Below are positions 8,416 to 17,729 of a stretch of DNA of 64,000 bases, piece after piece (positions within the stretch are counted from its first letter, which is position 1; each line of letters starts with the position of its first letter). Made by a program: the position numbers and the translations under genes. This DNA comes from Saccharofermentans sp. (GTDB lineage Bacteria > Bacillota > Clostridia > Saccharofermentanales > Saccharofermentanaceae). The notes beneath the pieces were generated by a model. It saw nothing but the letters and a program-made list of their open reading frames with translations, had not been told where the DNA came from and ran no database searches. The stretch spans positions 50,301 to 114,300 of the forward strand of contig JAKSRH010000002.1 of NCBI GenBank assembly GCA_024403675.1, written 5' to 3'.

Positions 8416-9039
8416 ATGAACACAAAGAAGTTTGTTGCAGCTATGCTCGTTCTTTCCATGGCTTTTGGCTTTGCAGGATGTAGCGGAGCAAAGAAGTATA
8501 GTGACGCTCTTAAGAAGGTTGGCTTCACAAAGATGGATTACAAGGATGCCAAGAAAATCGACGAAGATGACGACGAGATGGAAGATGGCGTTTACACAGT
8601 AATCACAGACGAGAAGGATCTTAAGAAGATTCTTAAGAATTATGACTACGATAAGGATGAAGTAAAGTCTTTCGCTACAGGTTACAAGGCTATGGAGAAG
8701 AAGGACGACTACGCTTACATGACTGTTATAGTAGTAGAGTTCACAGACAAGGATGCTGCAGAGGACGCATTTGATGATCTTTATGATTCCGTAAAGGACA
8801 CATACAAGTACAACAAGGACAATGATGCAGATTTTGACGATGACGGTGATTACGCTATCATGAACCTCGAGTACGAGCTCTACGATGTAGATCGTTACGA
8901 GATTGAGGCTGTTTACCTCGAGGGTAAGACTGTTATCTACGTTGACGCTTATGGTCGTGGTAAGCCAGGTTCCGAGATTGCAGATACAGTTAACGAGTAC
9001 TGTGACAAGGCTGGTCTCTTGCAGCCAAGCGAGATCTAA
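8416..9039 (+). CDS. Acidic lipoprotein (tandem paralog 1), function unknown
   Basis: A 207-residue lipoprotein. The N-terminus MNTKKFVAAMLVLSMAFGFAGC is a signal peptide ending in a lipobox-like FAGC. The mature part is very rich in Asp, Glu and Lys (DEDDDEMEDGVY, TDEKDLKKILKNYDYDKDEV) and ends in a shared block with AVYLEGKTVIYVDAYGRG and LQPSEI. The second gene (9140-9769) has the same order of blocks, so they are a tandem duplication. No known domain is recognised. The start is ATG 8416 with GGAGG at 8400-8404; the frame is open a few codons upstream. A factor-independent terminator follows at 9064-9099, so the genes can be transcribed separately. Confidence 0.8.
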   Translation: MNTKKFVAAMLVLSMAFGFAGCSGAKKYSDALKKVGFTKMDYKDAKKIDEDDDEMEDGVYTVITDEKDLKKILKNYDYDKDEVKSFATGYKAMEKKDDYAYMTVIVVEFTDKDAAEDAFDDLYDSVKDTYKYNKDNDADFDDDGDYAIMNLEYELYDVDRYEIEAVYLEGKTVIYVDAYGRGKPGSEIADTVNEYCDKAGLLQPSEI

Positions 9040-9063
9040 TAATTAATAGTTAGATTTTTTCAA

Positions 9064-9099
9064 AAGAGGTAAGCGGAATTTCCGTTTACCTCTTTTTTT
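9064..9099 (+). terminator. Terminator after lipoprotein gene 1
   Basis: AGAGGTAAGCGGAA pairs with TTCCGTTTACCTCT (one G-T pair, minimal loop) and runs directly into seven Ts. It separates the two paralogous lipoprotein genes. Confidence 0.85.
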
Positions 9100-9139
9100 G
9101 TGTTATTATCAAATAGGATTTCTATTTTGGAGGTAAGGT

Positions 9140-9769
9140 ATGAAGATTAAGAAAATTGTAGCGACTACACTTGTAATGGCTATGGCATTAAGTTTTGCGG
9201 CTTGTAGCGCAAGTGGAACAAAAACTATGCAGAAGGCTTTAACAGAAGAAGACTGGACAGAATACGAGTACAAGGATTTCAAAAAGCTTGATGGCTCAGA
9301 CGACGAGATTGAGGACGGCGTATTCCTTTATACAACAGATGAGAAAGACATCAAGAAGCAGATTAAGAAATTCTATTATTCTGATGTTGACGAAGATGAT
9401 GTAGCTTCTTTCTTAATGGGTGCTAAGCGTTTTACTAATGATAACAGTTCTAGAGTAGCTGTTGTCGCTATCGAATTCAAAGACAAGGATAGTGCTGAAG
9501 ATGCTTTTGATGACATTTACGATTTATTCGAGGATGCAAGCAAGGGCGACTACCTTAAAACAATTGGCTACGAAGATGCTGATGAAGATGACTACTATAT
9601 TCTCTATGTAAATGATGGTGATAATTATATTACAAAGGCTGTTTACCTCGAGGGTAAGACTGTAATTATCATTGATGGTTCTGGCTACGATAAGAATGGA
9701 AAGAAGATGAGTGAAGAAATCGATGCTATCTGCGAAGATGCTAAGCTTCAGGTTCCTTCTGATATCTAA
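9140..9769 (+). CDS. Acidic lipoprotein (tandem paralog 2), function unknown
   Basis: A 209-residue lipoprotein related to the gene just upstream. Signal peptide MKIKKIVATTLVMAMALSFAAC with lipobox FAAC. Shared blocks are YKDFKKLDGSDDEIEDGVF, TDEKDIKKQIKKFYYSDVDEDDV, EFKDKDSAEDAFDDIYD, AVYLEGKTVIIIDGSG and the C-terminal VPSDI. The strong negative charge could reflect metal or cation binding at the cell surface, but this is a guess. GGAGG lies just before ATG 9140. A terminator follows at 9793-9816. Confidence 0.8.
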   Translation: MKIKKIVATTLVMAMALSFAACSASGTKTMQKALTEEDWTEYEYKDFKKLDGSDDEIEDGVFLYTTDEKDIKKQIKKFYYSDVDEDDVASFLMGAKRFTNDNSSRVAVVAIEFKDKDSAEDAFDDIYDLFEDASKGDYLKTIGYEDADEDDYYILYVNDGDNYITKAVYLEGKTVIIIDGSGYDKNGKKMSEEIDAICEDAKLQVPSDI

Positions 9770-9792
9770 TTAGTTTATTTTTACGTTTTTCT

Positions 9793-9816
9793 AGGCACCC
9801 TTCGGGGTGCCTTTTT
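9793..9816 (+). terminator. Terminator after lipoprotein gene 2
   Basis: AGGCACCC, loop TTCG, GGGTGCCT, then five Ts: a classic UUCG-loop intrinsic terminator. Confidence 0.9.
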
Positions 9817-9899
9817 ATTTCGAGCTTTTTGCTCAGATGTCATTAGTATTGTCATCACTTTTGATATTAGCTGGCACTTTTGATGACATATATCCCAAA

Positions 9900-10559
9900 C
9901 TACCGATTAATTAAAAACTGTACCCCCTTCACTACTCTCTCGTGCACATCATTAAAGTGCCCGCCCTCGCATAATGTAAAATCCACCTTTGAGACATTCA
10001 CATCAGAATCCAGAAAGTCCAACTGAGTAGCATAAGCCTCCTCGACATGCTTCATGAATTCATTCTTTGAATTCTTCTCCCTATTTCCTACACTTAGGTA
10101 TATTTCGGAGGCGGTCCTAACTTGGTGTGTCTTAGCGTACTCTACCCACCCTGGATACCAAAGTGACCCTGAGCAACATGCGCAGCCATCAAAGACATCA
10201 CTTTCGTATAGGGTCCATAGCGAAAATAACCCCGCAAGAGAGTAACCAGCAATATAAACTTTCGTCGCATCATTACGAACTAAAGGCATCACTTCATTTA
10301 GAATTTCTTTTAATAAAGAAGATGCTTTTCCTCCGAAGGTCCTTCCCTTCATCTTAGCATCTGCTGCCCATGGTGTAAGGTTGTCATCCCAGTTAGCTAC
10401 GCGAAGCTCATAGAAAGAGATATTACTTTTAAGAGTATCAAATATAGCCCCTGCACCACCATCAAAATCTTTACTAGTAATATAAATAACCACGTCACCC
10501 TTAGGTGCGTGGTTATATCTATACAAATCAAAAAGTTCAGTGGTAATTAAATTATCCAT
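9900..10559 (-). CDS. Alpha/beta-hydrolase, esterase D/enterochelin-esterase-like
   Basis: A 219-residue protein. The nucleophile elbow is GYSLAG (Ser), followed by FDGCACCSGSLWYPGW, as in putative esterases of the esterase D fold; CEGGHF supplies the likely catalytic His near the C-terminus. There is no signal peptide, so it acts in the cytoplasm. The likely start is ATG 10559, which overlaps the permease stop (ATGGATAA). A longer frame from a GTG at 10574 is possible. It is the last gene after the ABC exporter pair, so release or detoxification of an exported or imported ester is conceivable. The substrate cannot be told from sequence. Confidence 0.75.
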   Translation of the reverse strand: MDNLITTELFDLYRYNHAPKGDVVIYITSKDFDGGAGAIFDTLKSNISFYELRVANWDDNLTPWAADAKMKGRTFGGKASSLLKEILNEVMPLVRNDATKVYIAGYSLAGLFSLWTLYESDVFDGCACCSGSLWYPGWVEYAKTHQVRTASEIYLSVGNREKNSKNEFMKHVEEAYATQLDFLDSDVNVSKVDFTLCEGGHFNDVHERVVKGVQFLINR

Positions 10560-11715
10560 TAAGAATCTTTTCACTTTCGAAGAACTTGCCGATTACTACA
10601 ACTGCTAACGCAGAGAATATCAAATTAATAGCACATGAAATAAGTATTGGAGTAGCAGTATACTCGCACTTAATTATGTGTTGCATCTGAATCATGGAGT
10701 TCCATGCAGGAATAATGTTGTTAATCATACCCAGTTCGTCAATCATTGGCTTAAACGCTTCTGTAGTAGAGAGCATACCTCCGATAAGAAGGATCATCAT
10801 TACAATAGGAGACATTGTTGTTGCCTGCTTAACATCCTTAGAAACTGTAGAAAGGATTAGAAGAATACTTGAAATAGCAAATACTGCAGTAATAGTTACT
10901 GCAAACAATAAGATGTAGTCCTTTATACCATAAGTAAATTTAGCCTCGAGTTCCATGATTTCTCCAAGTTTTGGAAGAGAAACCGCTAATCCAAGGAATG
11001 CGGATAATCCACCAATAATTGAAGCAATAAGCATAAAGAGTGCCTTACCACCTGCAATACTAGCACGCTTAACTGGAGCGATAAGCATAGTGTTCAAGAA
11101 TCCTCGCTCCTTATCGCCTGCAATAGACTCAGCCGCCAAGTTCATTACTACCATATAAACAGCCATCAAAAGGATTGCTGGCATAAGGCCTGCGAGCATA
11201 TCTCTCATAAATGCCTCTTCATCACCCATATCATAATCGACGTCTTGTACGCCATTTACTGCAAATAACTTAGGCTGAATTGCACTAAAGAACATATTAA
11301 CTTCAGAAAACATCTTATATGACTGTGTGTCAGTAGAGTTGTACCACACTTCAATATTGGATAAATCCATGCTAGTACCATCTGACAAAGCAAAATCTTC
11401 TGGGAATACCACAAGAAGCTCACAGTCTTTGTTTGCAATATCTGTTTTAAGTTCATCTATTCTATCACTAGATACAGCCTCTAACTGAAGTGCCTGAAGG
11501 CCTTCTTCCATATACTCAGGAGCATTAACATAGTATGCCTTTACTTCTTCATCACCACTGTCAATTGCAGCACTACTCATTACACCCATAAGAAGAGCAT
11601 ATCCTGCAATAACCAAGAAAGGCATTAACACAATCTGAAAGAGAACCATCTTATCAGAGAAGGCAGCCTTTAACTCCTTTTTAGTAACTGTCCATACATC
11701 TCTAAAATTCATCAC
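10552..11715 (-). CDS. ABC-2 type transporter permease (NatB/CcmB-like exporter)
   Basis: A 387-residue membrane protein with the ABC-2 layout. There is one N-terminal membrane segment (about 23-50), a large extracytoplasmic domain (about 60-175), then five C-terminal membrane segments starting near GLMPAILLMAVYMVVMNLA. The AAESIAGDKERGFLNTMLIAP loop is the conserved coupling-helix region. The DUF-like outer domain and overall size resemble NatB of the sodium-exporter family, but the substrate is unknown. The start overlaps the ATP-binding subunit stop by 4 nt (ATGA), so the two are translationally coupled. Confidence 0.85.
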   Translation of the reverse strand: MMNFRDVWTVTKKELKAAFSDKMVLFQIVLMPFLVIAGYALLMGVMSSAAIDSGDEEVKAYYVNAPEYMEEGLQALQLEAVSSDRIDELKTDIANKDCELLVVFPEDFALSDGTSMDLSNIEVWYNSTDTQSYKMFSEVNMFFSAIQPKLFAVNGVQDVDYDMGDEEAFMRDMLAGLMPAILLMAVYMVVMNLAAESIAGDKERGFLNTMLIAPVKRASIAGGKALFMLIASIIGGLSAFLGLAVSLPKLGEIMELEAKFTYGIKDYILLFAVTITAVFAISSILLILSTVSKDVKQATTMSPIVMMILLIGGMLSTTEAFKPMIDELGMINNIIPAWNSMIQMQHIIKCEYTATPILISCAINLIFSALAVVVIGKFFESEKILNG

Positions 11716-12497
11716 TTGTTCTCCTCCTTCTCTGAAGCCTTATAAGTTGTGTAGTAGTCATAGAACGCATCCTCCAATGACTTATCACCCCTAAGGTTTG
11801 CAAGAGTATCACACACAACCATTTTGCCATCCATAATCATGGCAGCTCTGTCACACACCTTCTCGATAAGGTCAAACAAATGAGTAGAAATAATAACGCA
11901 CTTGCCCTGCTCCTTCATCTGAAGGATAAAGTCACGCACATCTCTAGCCGCAATAATATCGAGACCATTAGTAGGCTCATCAAAAATAATAAACTCAGGA
12001 TCATGTATAACGGAGATTACAAGAGATACCTTCTGGCGCATACCCTGAGACAACTTGCTAATCTTAGTATCTGCATAAGAAGTGATGCCAAAATTCTCAA
12101 ATAACTCCACCTTTCTCTTCTTTGCCACGTCCTTAGGAATATGATAAAGCTCTGCAAAAAAGTCATACATATTATTAGCAGTGGACTTCATGTCGAGCTT
12201 CAAATCTGTGGTGAGAAACGCTAACTTAGAGCGCACATCTTCTGGTGAAGTAACAGCACTAGTCTCGTTATAAAAAACATCACCCTGATCTGGCTTAATT
12301 AATGTGGCAAGCATTCTCATAGTTGTAGTTTTACCTGCACCATTAGGGCCAAGGATACCAAAGATTTCTCCTGAGTGTGTCTCGAAACTAATTCCGTCTA
12401 CAGCCACCTTTTTATCACTAGGTAAGTCTAGTTTTTTCTGCTGTGCTTTACTGATGCGAAATGTCTTTACTAGGTTTTCCGCTTTTAAAATCTCCAT
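11712..12497 (-). CDS. ABC transporter ATP-binding protein (NatA-like)
   Basis: A 261-residue ATPase. Walker A is GPNGAGKTTT, the signature is LSQGMRQKVSL, Walker B is FIIFDEPTNGLD, and the switch His lies in ISTHLFD. The N-terminal KKLDLPSDKKVAVDGISF and the layout match NatA-type exporters rather than importers. It pairs with the permease immediately downstream. The ATG has GGAGA upstream. The gene begins a three-gene unit ending in the esterase. The 110 bases before it (12498-12608) hold no other gene. Confidence 0.88.
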   Translation of the reverse strand: MEILKAENLVKTFRISKAQQKKLDLPSDKKVAVDGISFETHSGEIFGILGPNGAGKTTTMRMLATLIKPDQGDVFYNETSAVTSPEDVRSKLAFLTTDLKLDMKSTANNMYDFFAELYHIPKDVAKKRKVELFENFGITSYADTKISKLSQGMRQKVSLVISVIHDPEFIIFDEPTNGLDIIAARDVRDFILQMKEQGKCVIISTHLFDLIEKVCDRAAMIMDGKMVVCDTLANLRGDKSLEDAFYDYYTTYKASEKEENK

Positions 12498-12608
12498 TAT
12501 GAGATTCTCCTTTCAATGTTTTACTCATCTTCCCTTATTTTGCTCACCCAGTCCACGACACAAAGTGAGAAATACCATAATTATTTGTACTGGACACCAA
12601 ATGTCCTC

Positions 12609-13514
12609 TTAAATTGCACTAGATAACTTAGCCGCAAGCGATGCATTCTCGATAATCATATTCTTCTGAGAATCCATGCTATCAGAACCCATTTTCTCCT
12701 TAAGATATTTCATCAAGTAACCTGTTATAGCCTTACCTTTAACGCCATCTTTTATGCTACACTCGATAGCCTCGTCTATAACTTTATTCATGAGAGTCGC
12801 GTCGACAGCGTATTCTCTAGAAATTGGATTCATAAGGATCATTCCTGTCTTAATTCCAAGGTCATTTTTGATACGATACGCCTTACCAACTTCTTCTACA
12901 GAATCCATCTGACATGGGAGCTTAATACCACTCTCGATAGCCATGTATGCAGGCATCTCACTAGTTTTATAACCAATAACCGGAACTGACTTAGTCTCCA
13001 GATACTCCATAGTCAAGTTAAGGTCGAGAATAGATTTTGCACCTGAACATACAACAATAACATTACGTGAAGCAATCTCTTCTAGGTCAGATGAGATGTC
13101 CATACTAACCTCTGCACCACGATGCACTCCTCCGAAGCCACCGCCAGACACCACAGGAATATTTACAATTGACGCGACAACCATAGTAGCCGCCAAAGTC
13201 ATTACACCATACTCACCCTTAGCAAGAATAAGCGGGATTTCGCGTCTAGACACCTTCGCCATAGTGCCACGACGCTTACCATAATCCTCTAGCTCCAGGT
13301 CACTCATACCTACCTTAATCTTGCCGTTCATAATCGACACATAAGCAGGCACAGCTCCGCTACTTCTAACTTCTGCCATAACCTTTTTGGCAGTCTCTAC
13401 ATTATCTGGATAAGGGATACCTTCGAAAGTACCACCTGTCTCAATTGCAACTACTGGCTTGTTATTACTTAGCGCGTCAGCAACTTCCTGTGAAAATTCA
13501 ATATACTGATTCAA
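12609..13514 (-). CDS. psuG: Pseudouridine-5'-phosphate glycosidase
   Basis: A 301-residue enzyme that reversibly splits pseudouridine 5'-phosphate into uracil and ribose 5-phosphate. Family landmarks are VAIETGGTFEGIPYPDN (normally ESTIIAHGMPYPQN), VGMSDLELE, KVSRREIPL (catalytic Lys), TLAATMVVA, GGFGGVHRGAEVSMDISSDL, VVCSGAKSILDLNLTMEYLET and GYKTSEMPAY. The N-terminal substrate loop differs from the textbook consensus, so specificity could vary. The partner kinase psuK is not adjacent. The start is a TTG at 13514 with AGAGGT in front. It lies 11 nt after the HD-GYP gene and may be co-transcribed with it. Confidence 0.88.
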   Translation of the reverse strand: MNQYIEFSQEVADALSNNKPVVAIETGGTFEGIPYPDNVETAKKVMAEVRSSGAVPAYVSIMNGKIKVGMSDLELEDYGKRRGTMAKVSRREIPLILAKGEYGVMTLAATMVVASIVNIPVVSGGGFGGVHRGAEVSMDISSDLEEIASRNVIVVCSGAKSILDLNLTMEYLETKSVPVIGYKTSEMPAYMAIESGIKLPCQMDSVEEVGKAYRIKNDLGIKTGMILMNPISREYAVDATLMNKVIDEAIECSIKDGVKGKAITGYLMKYLKEKMGSDSMDSQKNMIIENASLAAKLSSAI

Positions 13515-13525
13515 ATTAGTACCTC

Positions 13526-15046
13526 TTATGCTTCTTGTTCACTATATCCATTGTATAGTGCTTCTAACTCTGGTCGGCACTCAATAAACACCTTACCAAG
13601 TTCTGGGTCAAAGTGTGATCCTAAAGATTCTTCTATAATCTGAAAAGCCTTATCATAAGTAAAGCTATCTTTATAGTGTCTTTTACTAACAAGGGCATCA
13701 AATACATCCGCCAATGCCATAATTCTAGCCTCGAGAGGAATGTCTTCACCACTTATTTTTTCTGGATAACCCATACCATTCCACTTCTCATGGTGATAAT
13801 GAGCTACATTGATTGCAATAGTCTTAAACTTCTCATCATCAACCTGTGAAAGAACGCTTTCTACTATTCTTGCACCCTCCGAAGAATGAGTTTTCATAAT
13901 CTCATACTCTTCATCTGTGAACTTACCAGGCTTACGGAGAATAGCATCATCAACGTGAATCTTACCAAGGTCATGCATAGGAGCTGCCTTAATTACTGCC
14001 TTACAAAATTCTGGGGTGTATTTAGTTCCCTCATCTGTACTAACAAGTTTTTCCACGAAAATCTTAACGCAGTCACTTGTTCTACTAATATGTCCACCAG
14101 TATTATCATCACGGCTACCTACCATAACCGCCATACCCTTAATAATAGAATCCTGGATGGCATGAATCTTCTTATTCTTTTCATCAAGGGATCCTGTCAT
14201 CTCATTAAAGGCATCCGCTAAATCTCCAAAGTCGTCGCTACTTACAATATCAACACGATGGTTGTAATCACCGGACTTAATGTTCTGAATACCTTGTTTA
14301 AGTTTAATTAACGGAGCTGTAAAGAAATCACAGAATGCCCAAAGAATAATAACACTAAATAGCATAATGATTCCTAGTAAAATAAAAACATTAAATCCAA
14401 CATTTAAGTGATTATTTCTAATGACATTAACCAAAGACAATGTCACAAAAAACACTGGAAAAATACAGATGGAAAGATAGAAAACTATAACGATAAATCG
14501 TACGGAAGGGTTTACCCCGATATTATACTTACTAAGATTACCATTCGGAAATAGTCTTGGAAGCACAAGTTTTCTATGTATAAAATTCAAAATCAAAAAT
14601 GCTAAGGTGAAAATACAAATAGATGTCTGAAGGATATTTATAAAAGAAACAAATAAAATCTCAGTGATATTTATCTTGAATTTAATCATGACATACACTA
14701 AGCAAATCGCCTCAGTAACAAAGGAAAGTCCCCATCCAAGGCTACCAATTGCCGCGAATGTAAAAGGCAGATTGATAATACGTTCATTAGACTTATTAAC
14801 TATTATGTAACGGTATCTAATAATCAACAAAATCGGTATCACAAATGATAAAACACTGAGCACAGTAATCATTGTAGAATGTTTACTCATATAGTCTAAC
14901 CATGCAGAATAAGCTTCCGTTTGCGCCGCTGGCATATCACCTGAATTTGCTAACAAAAAACCAATGTAGTTTACGAGTGCTACAATAATTCCATATATTA
15001 TTATGATATTTTTTAATTTTCTCTTATCTAGATTAACCGTCTCCAT
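13526..15046 (-). CDS. Membrane HD-GYP domain protein (probable c-di-GMP phosphodiesterase)
   Basis: A 506-residue protein. About six membrane segments fill residues 12-245, followed by a HAMP-like linker (APLIKLKQGIQNIKSGDYNHRV, to about 295). Then comes an HD-GYP domain with the paired metal residues HDLGK, HSSEGARI, HYHHEKWNGMGYPEKISGEDIP and ALADVFDAL. It should linearise cyclic di-GMP in response to a membrane or external cue. GGAGG precedes ATG 15046. It is encoded just upstream of psuG and downstream of the GLUG-like lipoprotein. An EAL protein at 55547-57442 is a second likely phosphodiesterase in the window. Confidence 0.88.
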   Translation of the reverse strand: METVNLDKRKLKNIIIIYGIIVALVNYIGFLLANSGDMPAAQTEAYSAWLDYMSKHSTMITVLSVLSFVIPILLIIRYRYIIVNKSNERIINLPFTFAAIGSLGWGLSFVTEAICLVYVMIKFKINITEILFVSFINILQTSICIFTLAFLILNFIHRKLVLPRLFPNGNLSKYNIGVNPSVRFIVIVFYLSICIFPVFFVTLSLVNVIRNNHLNVGFNVFILLGIIMLFSVIILWAFCDFFTAPLIKLKQGIQNIKSGDYNHRVDIVSSDDFGDLADAFNEMTGSLDEKNKKIHAIQDSIIKGMAVMVGSRDDNTGGHISRTSDCVKIFVEKLVSTDEGTKYTPEFCKAVIKAAPMHDLGKIHVDDAILRKPGKFTDEEYEIMKTHSSEGARIVESVLSQVDDEKFKTIAINVAHYHHEKWNGMGYPEKISGEDIPLEARIMALADVFDALVSKRHYKDSFTYDKAFQIIEESLGSHFDPELGKVFIECRPELEALYNGYSEQEA

Positions 15047-15073
15047 AATGTCCTCCTGCTACATTATACCCGA

Positions 15074-16531
15074 CTAATCAATTGTGTACTCGATAATGTT
15101 ACTTACACGGACATAAGTAGTACCATCATAGGCTGTGAGATAAATTGTATGGCGTCCCTGCGTTCCATTAACCCACTGAAGGTCTGGAGTTAATACATAT
15201 TCGTCTTCTGCATTTCTAGACAAGATGGTAACACCATCAAGTTGAATATCCCATCCAAGATTAACAAAACCTTCGTGGTCATCTCTAGTAATGGAATAGT
15301 CATCATTTAATGTAAGAGTAAATGTCTCTTCCACTTCAGCCTGAGAGAGATAATACTGTCTAAAAGATAAATAATCATATTCTTCTCCATCCATAACGAC
15401 AGAAGCAGTACAATCCTCAAAGGTAATGTTTGTTTCTCTACCAACAATTCCGCCATGGTCCTCAGAACCATAAACGACTTGTCCCTGAACATGAACATTT
15501 TCCCATATGGAAGATCCATATATCTCTCCACCTGCTATACCCATGCAGCCATAACTAACGCCATTAACGTTAGCATCTGTGAATGTAATATTCTTCATAG
15601 TCACATTCATACCATAGCCAATAAAGCCCGCGTCATTGTATCCGTCGATAATATTCATTCTACTAATGGTATGACCGTTACCATCAACTACACCTGAAAA
15701 TCCATGATTATCAAAGTCATACCAACCCATTGGAACCCATCTATAGCCAGCCAAATCAATATCATCAGTTAAAGTAACAGTAATGGTTTCTGGATAAGTC
15801 GCAACAGCATTTACATAATAAACAACAGAAGCTAACTCCGTTGGATTAGATACCATAAAGTCTGGCGCATTATTTATTGCCCAATCTTTATCTACCAAAT
15901 TCATGATGCTTCCTGTATCACATTGGCGCTCCCAGTCTGAATCATACTCAGTTACATCAATAGTGCTGTCACCAAACCACTGAGATTTATCAACTAAAAC
16001 ATATACTCCATATTCCTCATTCTCACTAAGGCTTATGGTAACAATTTGCTTTGTAGTATCAAGCTCGAACTCGGTTACTTCCTGGTACAAACCGCCATCT
16101 TCGAGACACTTCAAAACCATAATATTTTCTACAGGAATTCCCCTAAACTCATCCAAATCATAAAAGAACCTGAGCTTAGGATCATCAATCTTTTCATATT
16201 CAATCTCAACTGGCACACCAACCAAACCAACAACACCACTATGGTAATAATTCTCGCCATATATGTTGTTTATGGTTACAAGAGAATCAATATTTTCACT
16301 ACTTTTACCACTAATGGATACGCCAATAACCTCAGGTTTTCTATCATCAGATATCTTAAGTGAATATACCTGGAATATCTTATGTATTTCTGCCACCACA
16401 TCAGTAGTTAACGTCGAAGAACGCTTTAAAAGTTTCTCACTATATTTATTATCGCCACTAGACTTACATGCACTTAACACAAATGTCATGCCAAGCACAA
16501 CTGAAACTAACTTAACTAATCCCTTTTTCAT
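15074..16531 (-). CDS. Secreted lipoprotein with GLUG/beta-helix-like repeats
   Basis: A 485-residue lipoprotein: MKKGLVKLVSVVLGMTFVLSAC is a signal peptide with lipobox LSAC. The central part (about 245-370) has GLUG-like turns: GFSGVVDGNGHTISRMNI, AGFIGYGMNVTMKNITFTDA, MGIAGGEIYGSSIWENVHV, GGIVGRETNITFEDC. These suggest a short right-handed beta-helix on the cell surface. The N-terminal third and the C-terminal domain are not recognised. AGAGGGAT precedes the ATG. The next gene upstream is a membrane M50-like protease, so processing or surface quality control is possible but not shown. Confidence 0.75.
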   Translation of the reverse strand: MKKGLVKLVSVVLGMTFVLSACKSSGDNKYSEKLLKRSSTLTTDVVAEIHKIFQVYSLKISDDRKPEVIGVSISGKSSENIDSLVTINNIYGENYYHSGVVGLVGVPVEIEYEKIDDPKLRFFYDLDEFRGIPVENIMVLKCLEDGGLYQEVTEFELDTTKQIVTISLSENEEYGVYVLVDKSQWFGDSTIDVTEYDSDWERQCDTGSIMNLVDKDWAINNAPDFMVSNPTELASVVYYVNAVATYPETITVTLTDDIDLAGYRWVPMGWYDFDNHGFSGVVDGNGHTISRMNIIDGYNDAGFIGYGMNVTMKNITFTDANVNGVSYGCMGIAGGEIYGSSIWENVHVQGQVVYGSEDHGGIVGRETNITFEDCTASVVMDGEEYDYLSFRQYYLSQAEVEETFTLTLNDDYSITRDDHEGFVNLGWDIQLDGVTILSRNAEDEYVLTPDLQWVNGTQGRHTIYLTAYDGTTYVRVSNIIEYTID

Positions 16532-16553
16532 CTATCCCTCTTACCCCTTTTTA

Positions 16554-17144
16554 TTACGAATTCAAAGCAACTAGTAGCACTATATTCAAAACAAAAAAGA
16601 AAATAGCACTTGCCCAAATACCCCTAAAATAATTTATTATGTCCAAAATACTCATAGTCATGTGGTCAATAACACAAACTATCAAGTAAATAATACCAAC
16701 ACGAGCAGCAATAGCATCTACATTACCAAGCCACATAAAAAGCAAAGGCAAGGCAATGCATCCACTGATAACAGGCGCACAAGCCGTAAGCGAGTTCTGA
16801 AGTGCACGCATAAACTTAGTGCCACGAGGAATATAACTTACGTGACCAAGTGAAAAACCAAAATCGAAAAAACTTATTTCGGTTACTTTCGCACCAGTTA
16901 CTACAGCAACAAAAGCATGGCTTAACTCGTGGAGGATAGTGCCTGGAAAAGTCAGGTAATTACAAAAAACTAAGGCAAAGTCACCTCCAAGGAAAGATCC
17001 CAAAATAATATTAATAAATCTCTCTATTCCAGATGCAATGAGTCCAAGCACAATCATGGCAACAAGAATAAGCAGCGTCAACTTAATCGAACCGCCTAAT
17101 ACCGAAAATATATTTAAAGCACCTTTAATCTCGTATAAATTCAT
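16554..17144 (-). CDS. M50-like membrane metalloprotease family protein
   Basis: A 196-residue protein with four to five membrane segments. The zinc motif ILHELSHAFVA (HExxH) lies near residue 72 inside a hydrophobic segment, as in site-2-type or M50 proteases. The second metal-ligand region (usually NxxPxxxxDG) is not evident, so activity is uncertain. It overlaps the GNAT gene stop by 4 nt. It may act on membrane or envelope proteins; the substrate is unknown. Confidence 0.65.
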   Translation of the reverse strand: MNLYEIKGALNIFSVLGGSIKLTLLILVAMIVLGLIASGIERFINIILGSFLGGDFALVFCNYLTFPGTILHELSHAFVAVVTGAKVTEISFFDFGFSLGHVSYIPRGTKFMRALQNSLTACAPVISGCIALPLLFMWLGNVDAIAARVGIIYLIVCVIDHMTMSILDIINYFRGIWASAIFFFVLNIVLLVALNS

Positions 17145-17710
17145 TTTGCCTCTTTACATTTATATTCATCTATTAATATTGAAAAGTACATCTTACCCTC
17201 GTAGTGATCAATTCTATGAAAATAATCACGAAGAGTCCCCTCATAAGTAAGACCACATTTCTCGATGACATTTCTAGACTTTTCATTAGACACTCTACAG
17301 CAAATCTGCACCTTATGGAGATTAATCTGTTCAAATCCATATGAGATTACAGCTTTAGTTGCTTCCGTGGCATATCCTTTACCTTGAAATGCGGGTCCAA
17401 CCACATATTCAATCTCAGCAAAATGATTTCTTGTATCCACCAAATAATATGCAATCTGACCTATACACTCACCTGACTCTTTCTCAATTATCGCCCAGCG
17501 GTAGTAATCGTCATTATCATAAGAAACCACATACTTAGTATCAAAAAGTTCTTTTACCTTCTCATATGTATCGTAATAAGGCTCACCATAATCCCACTGG
17601 GTCTTCTCATCCGCAATCCAGTTTCTAATCATGGAGTCAATATCAGAGTACTCAAATCTTCTAAGTATTAATCTCTCAGTCTCAATAGTCTTAGTACCAA
17701 CATGATTCAT
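17141..17710 (-). CDS. GNAT family N-acetyltransferase (RimJ/RimL-like)
   Basis: A 189-residue acetyltransferase. It begins TIETERLILRRFEYSDIDSM, typical of the RimJ/RimL branch. The acetyl-CoA loop is VVGPAFQGKGYATEATKAVI, followed by LHKVQICCRVSNEKSRNVIEKCGL. GAGGGAT precedes the start. The substrate, whether a ribosomal protein N-terminus, an amino-sugar or a small molecule, cannot be told. It is linked by overlap to the M50-like gene. Confidence 0.85.
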   Translation of the reverse strand: MNHVGTKTIETERLILRRFEYSDIDSMIRNWIADEKTQWDYGEPYYDTYEKVKELFDTKYVVSYDNDDYYRWAIIEKESGECIGQIAYYLVDTRNHFAEIEYVVGPAFQGKGYATEATKAVISYGFEQINLHKVQICCRVSNEKSRNVIEKCGLTYEGTLRDYFHRIDHYEGKMYFSILIDEYKCKEAK

Positions 17711-17729
17711 ATTATTTCTTTATCCCTCG

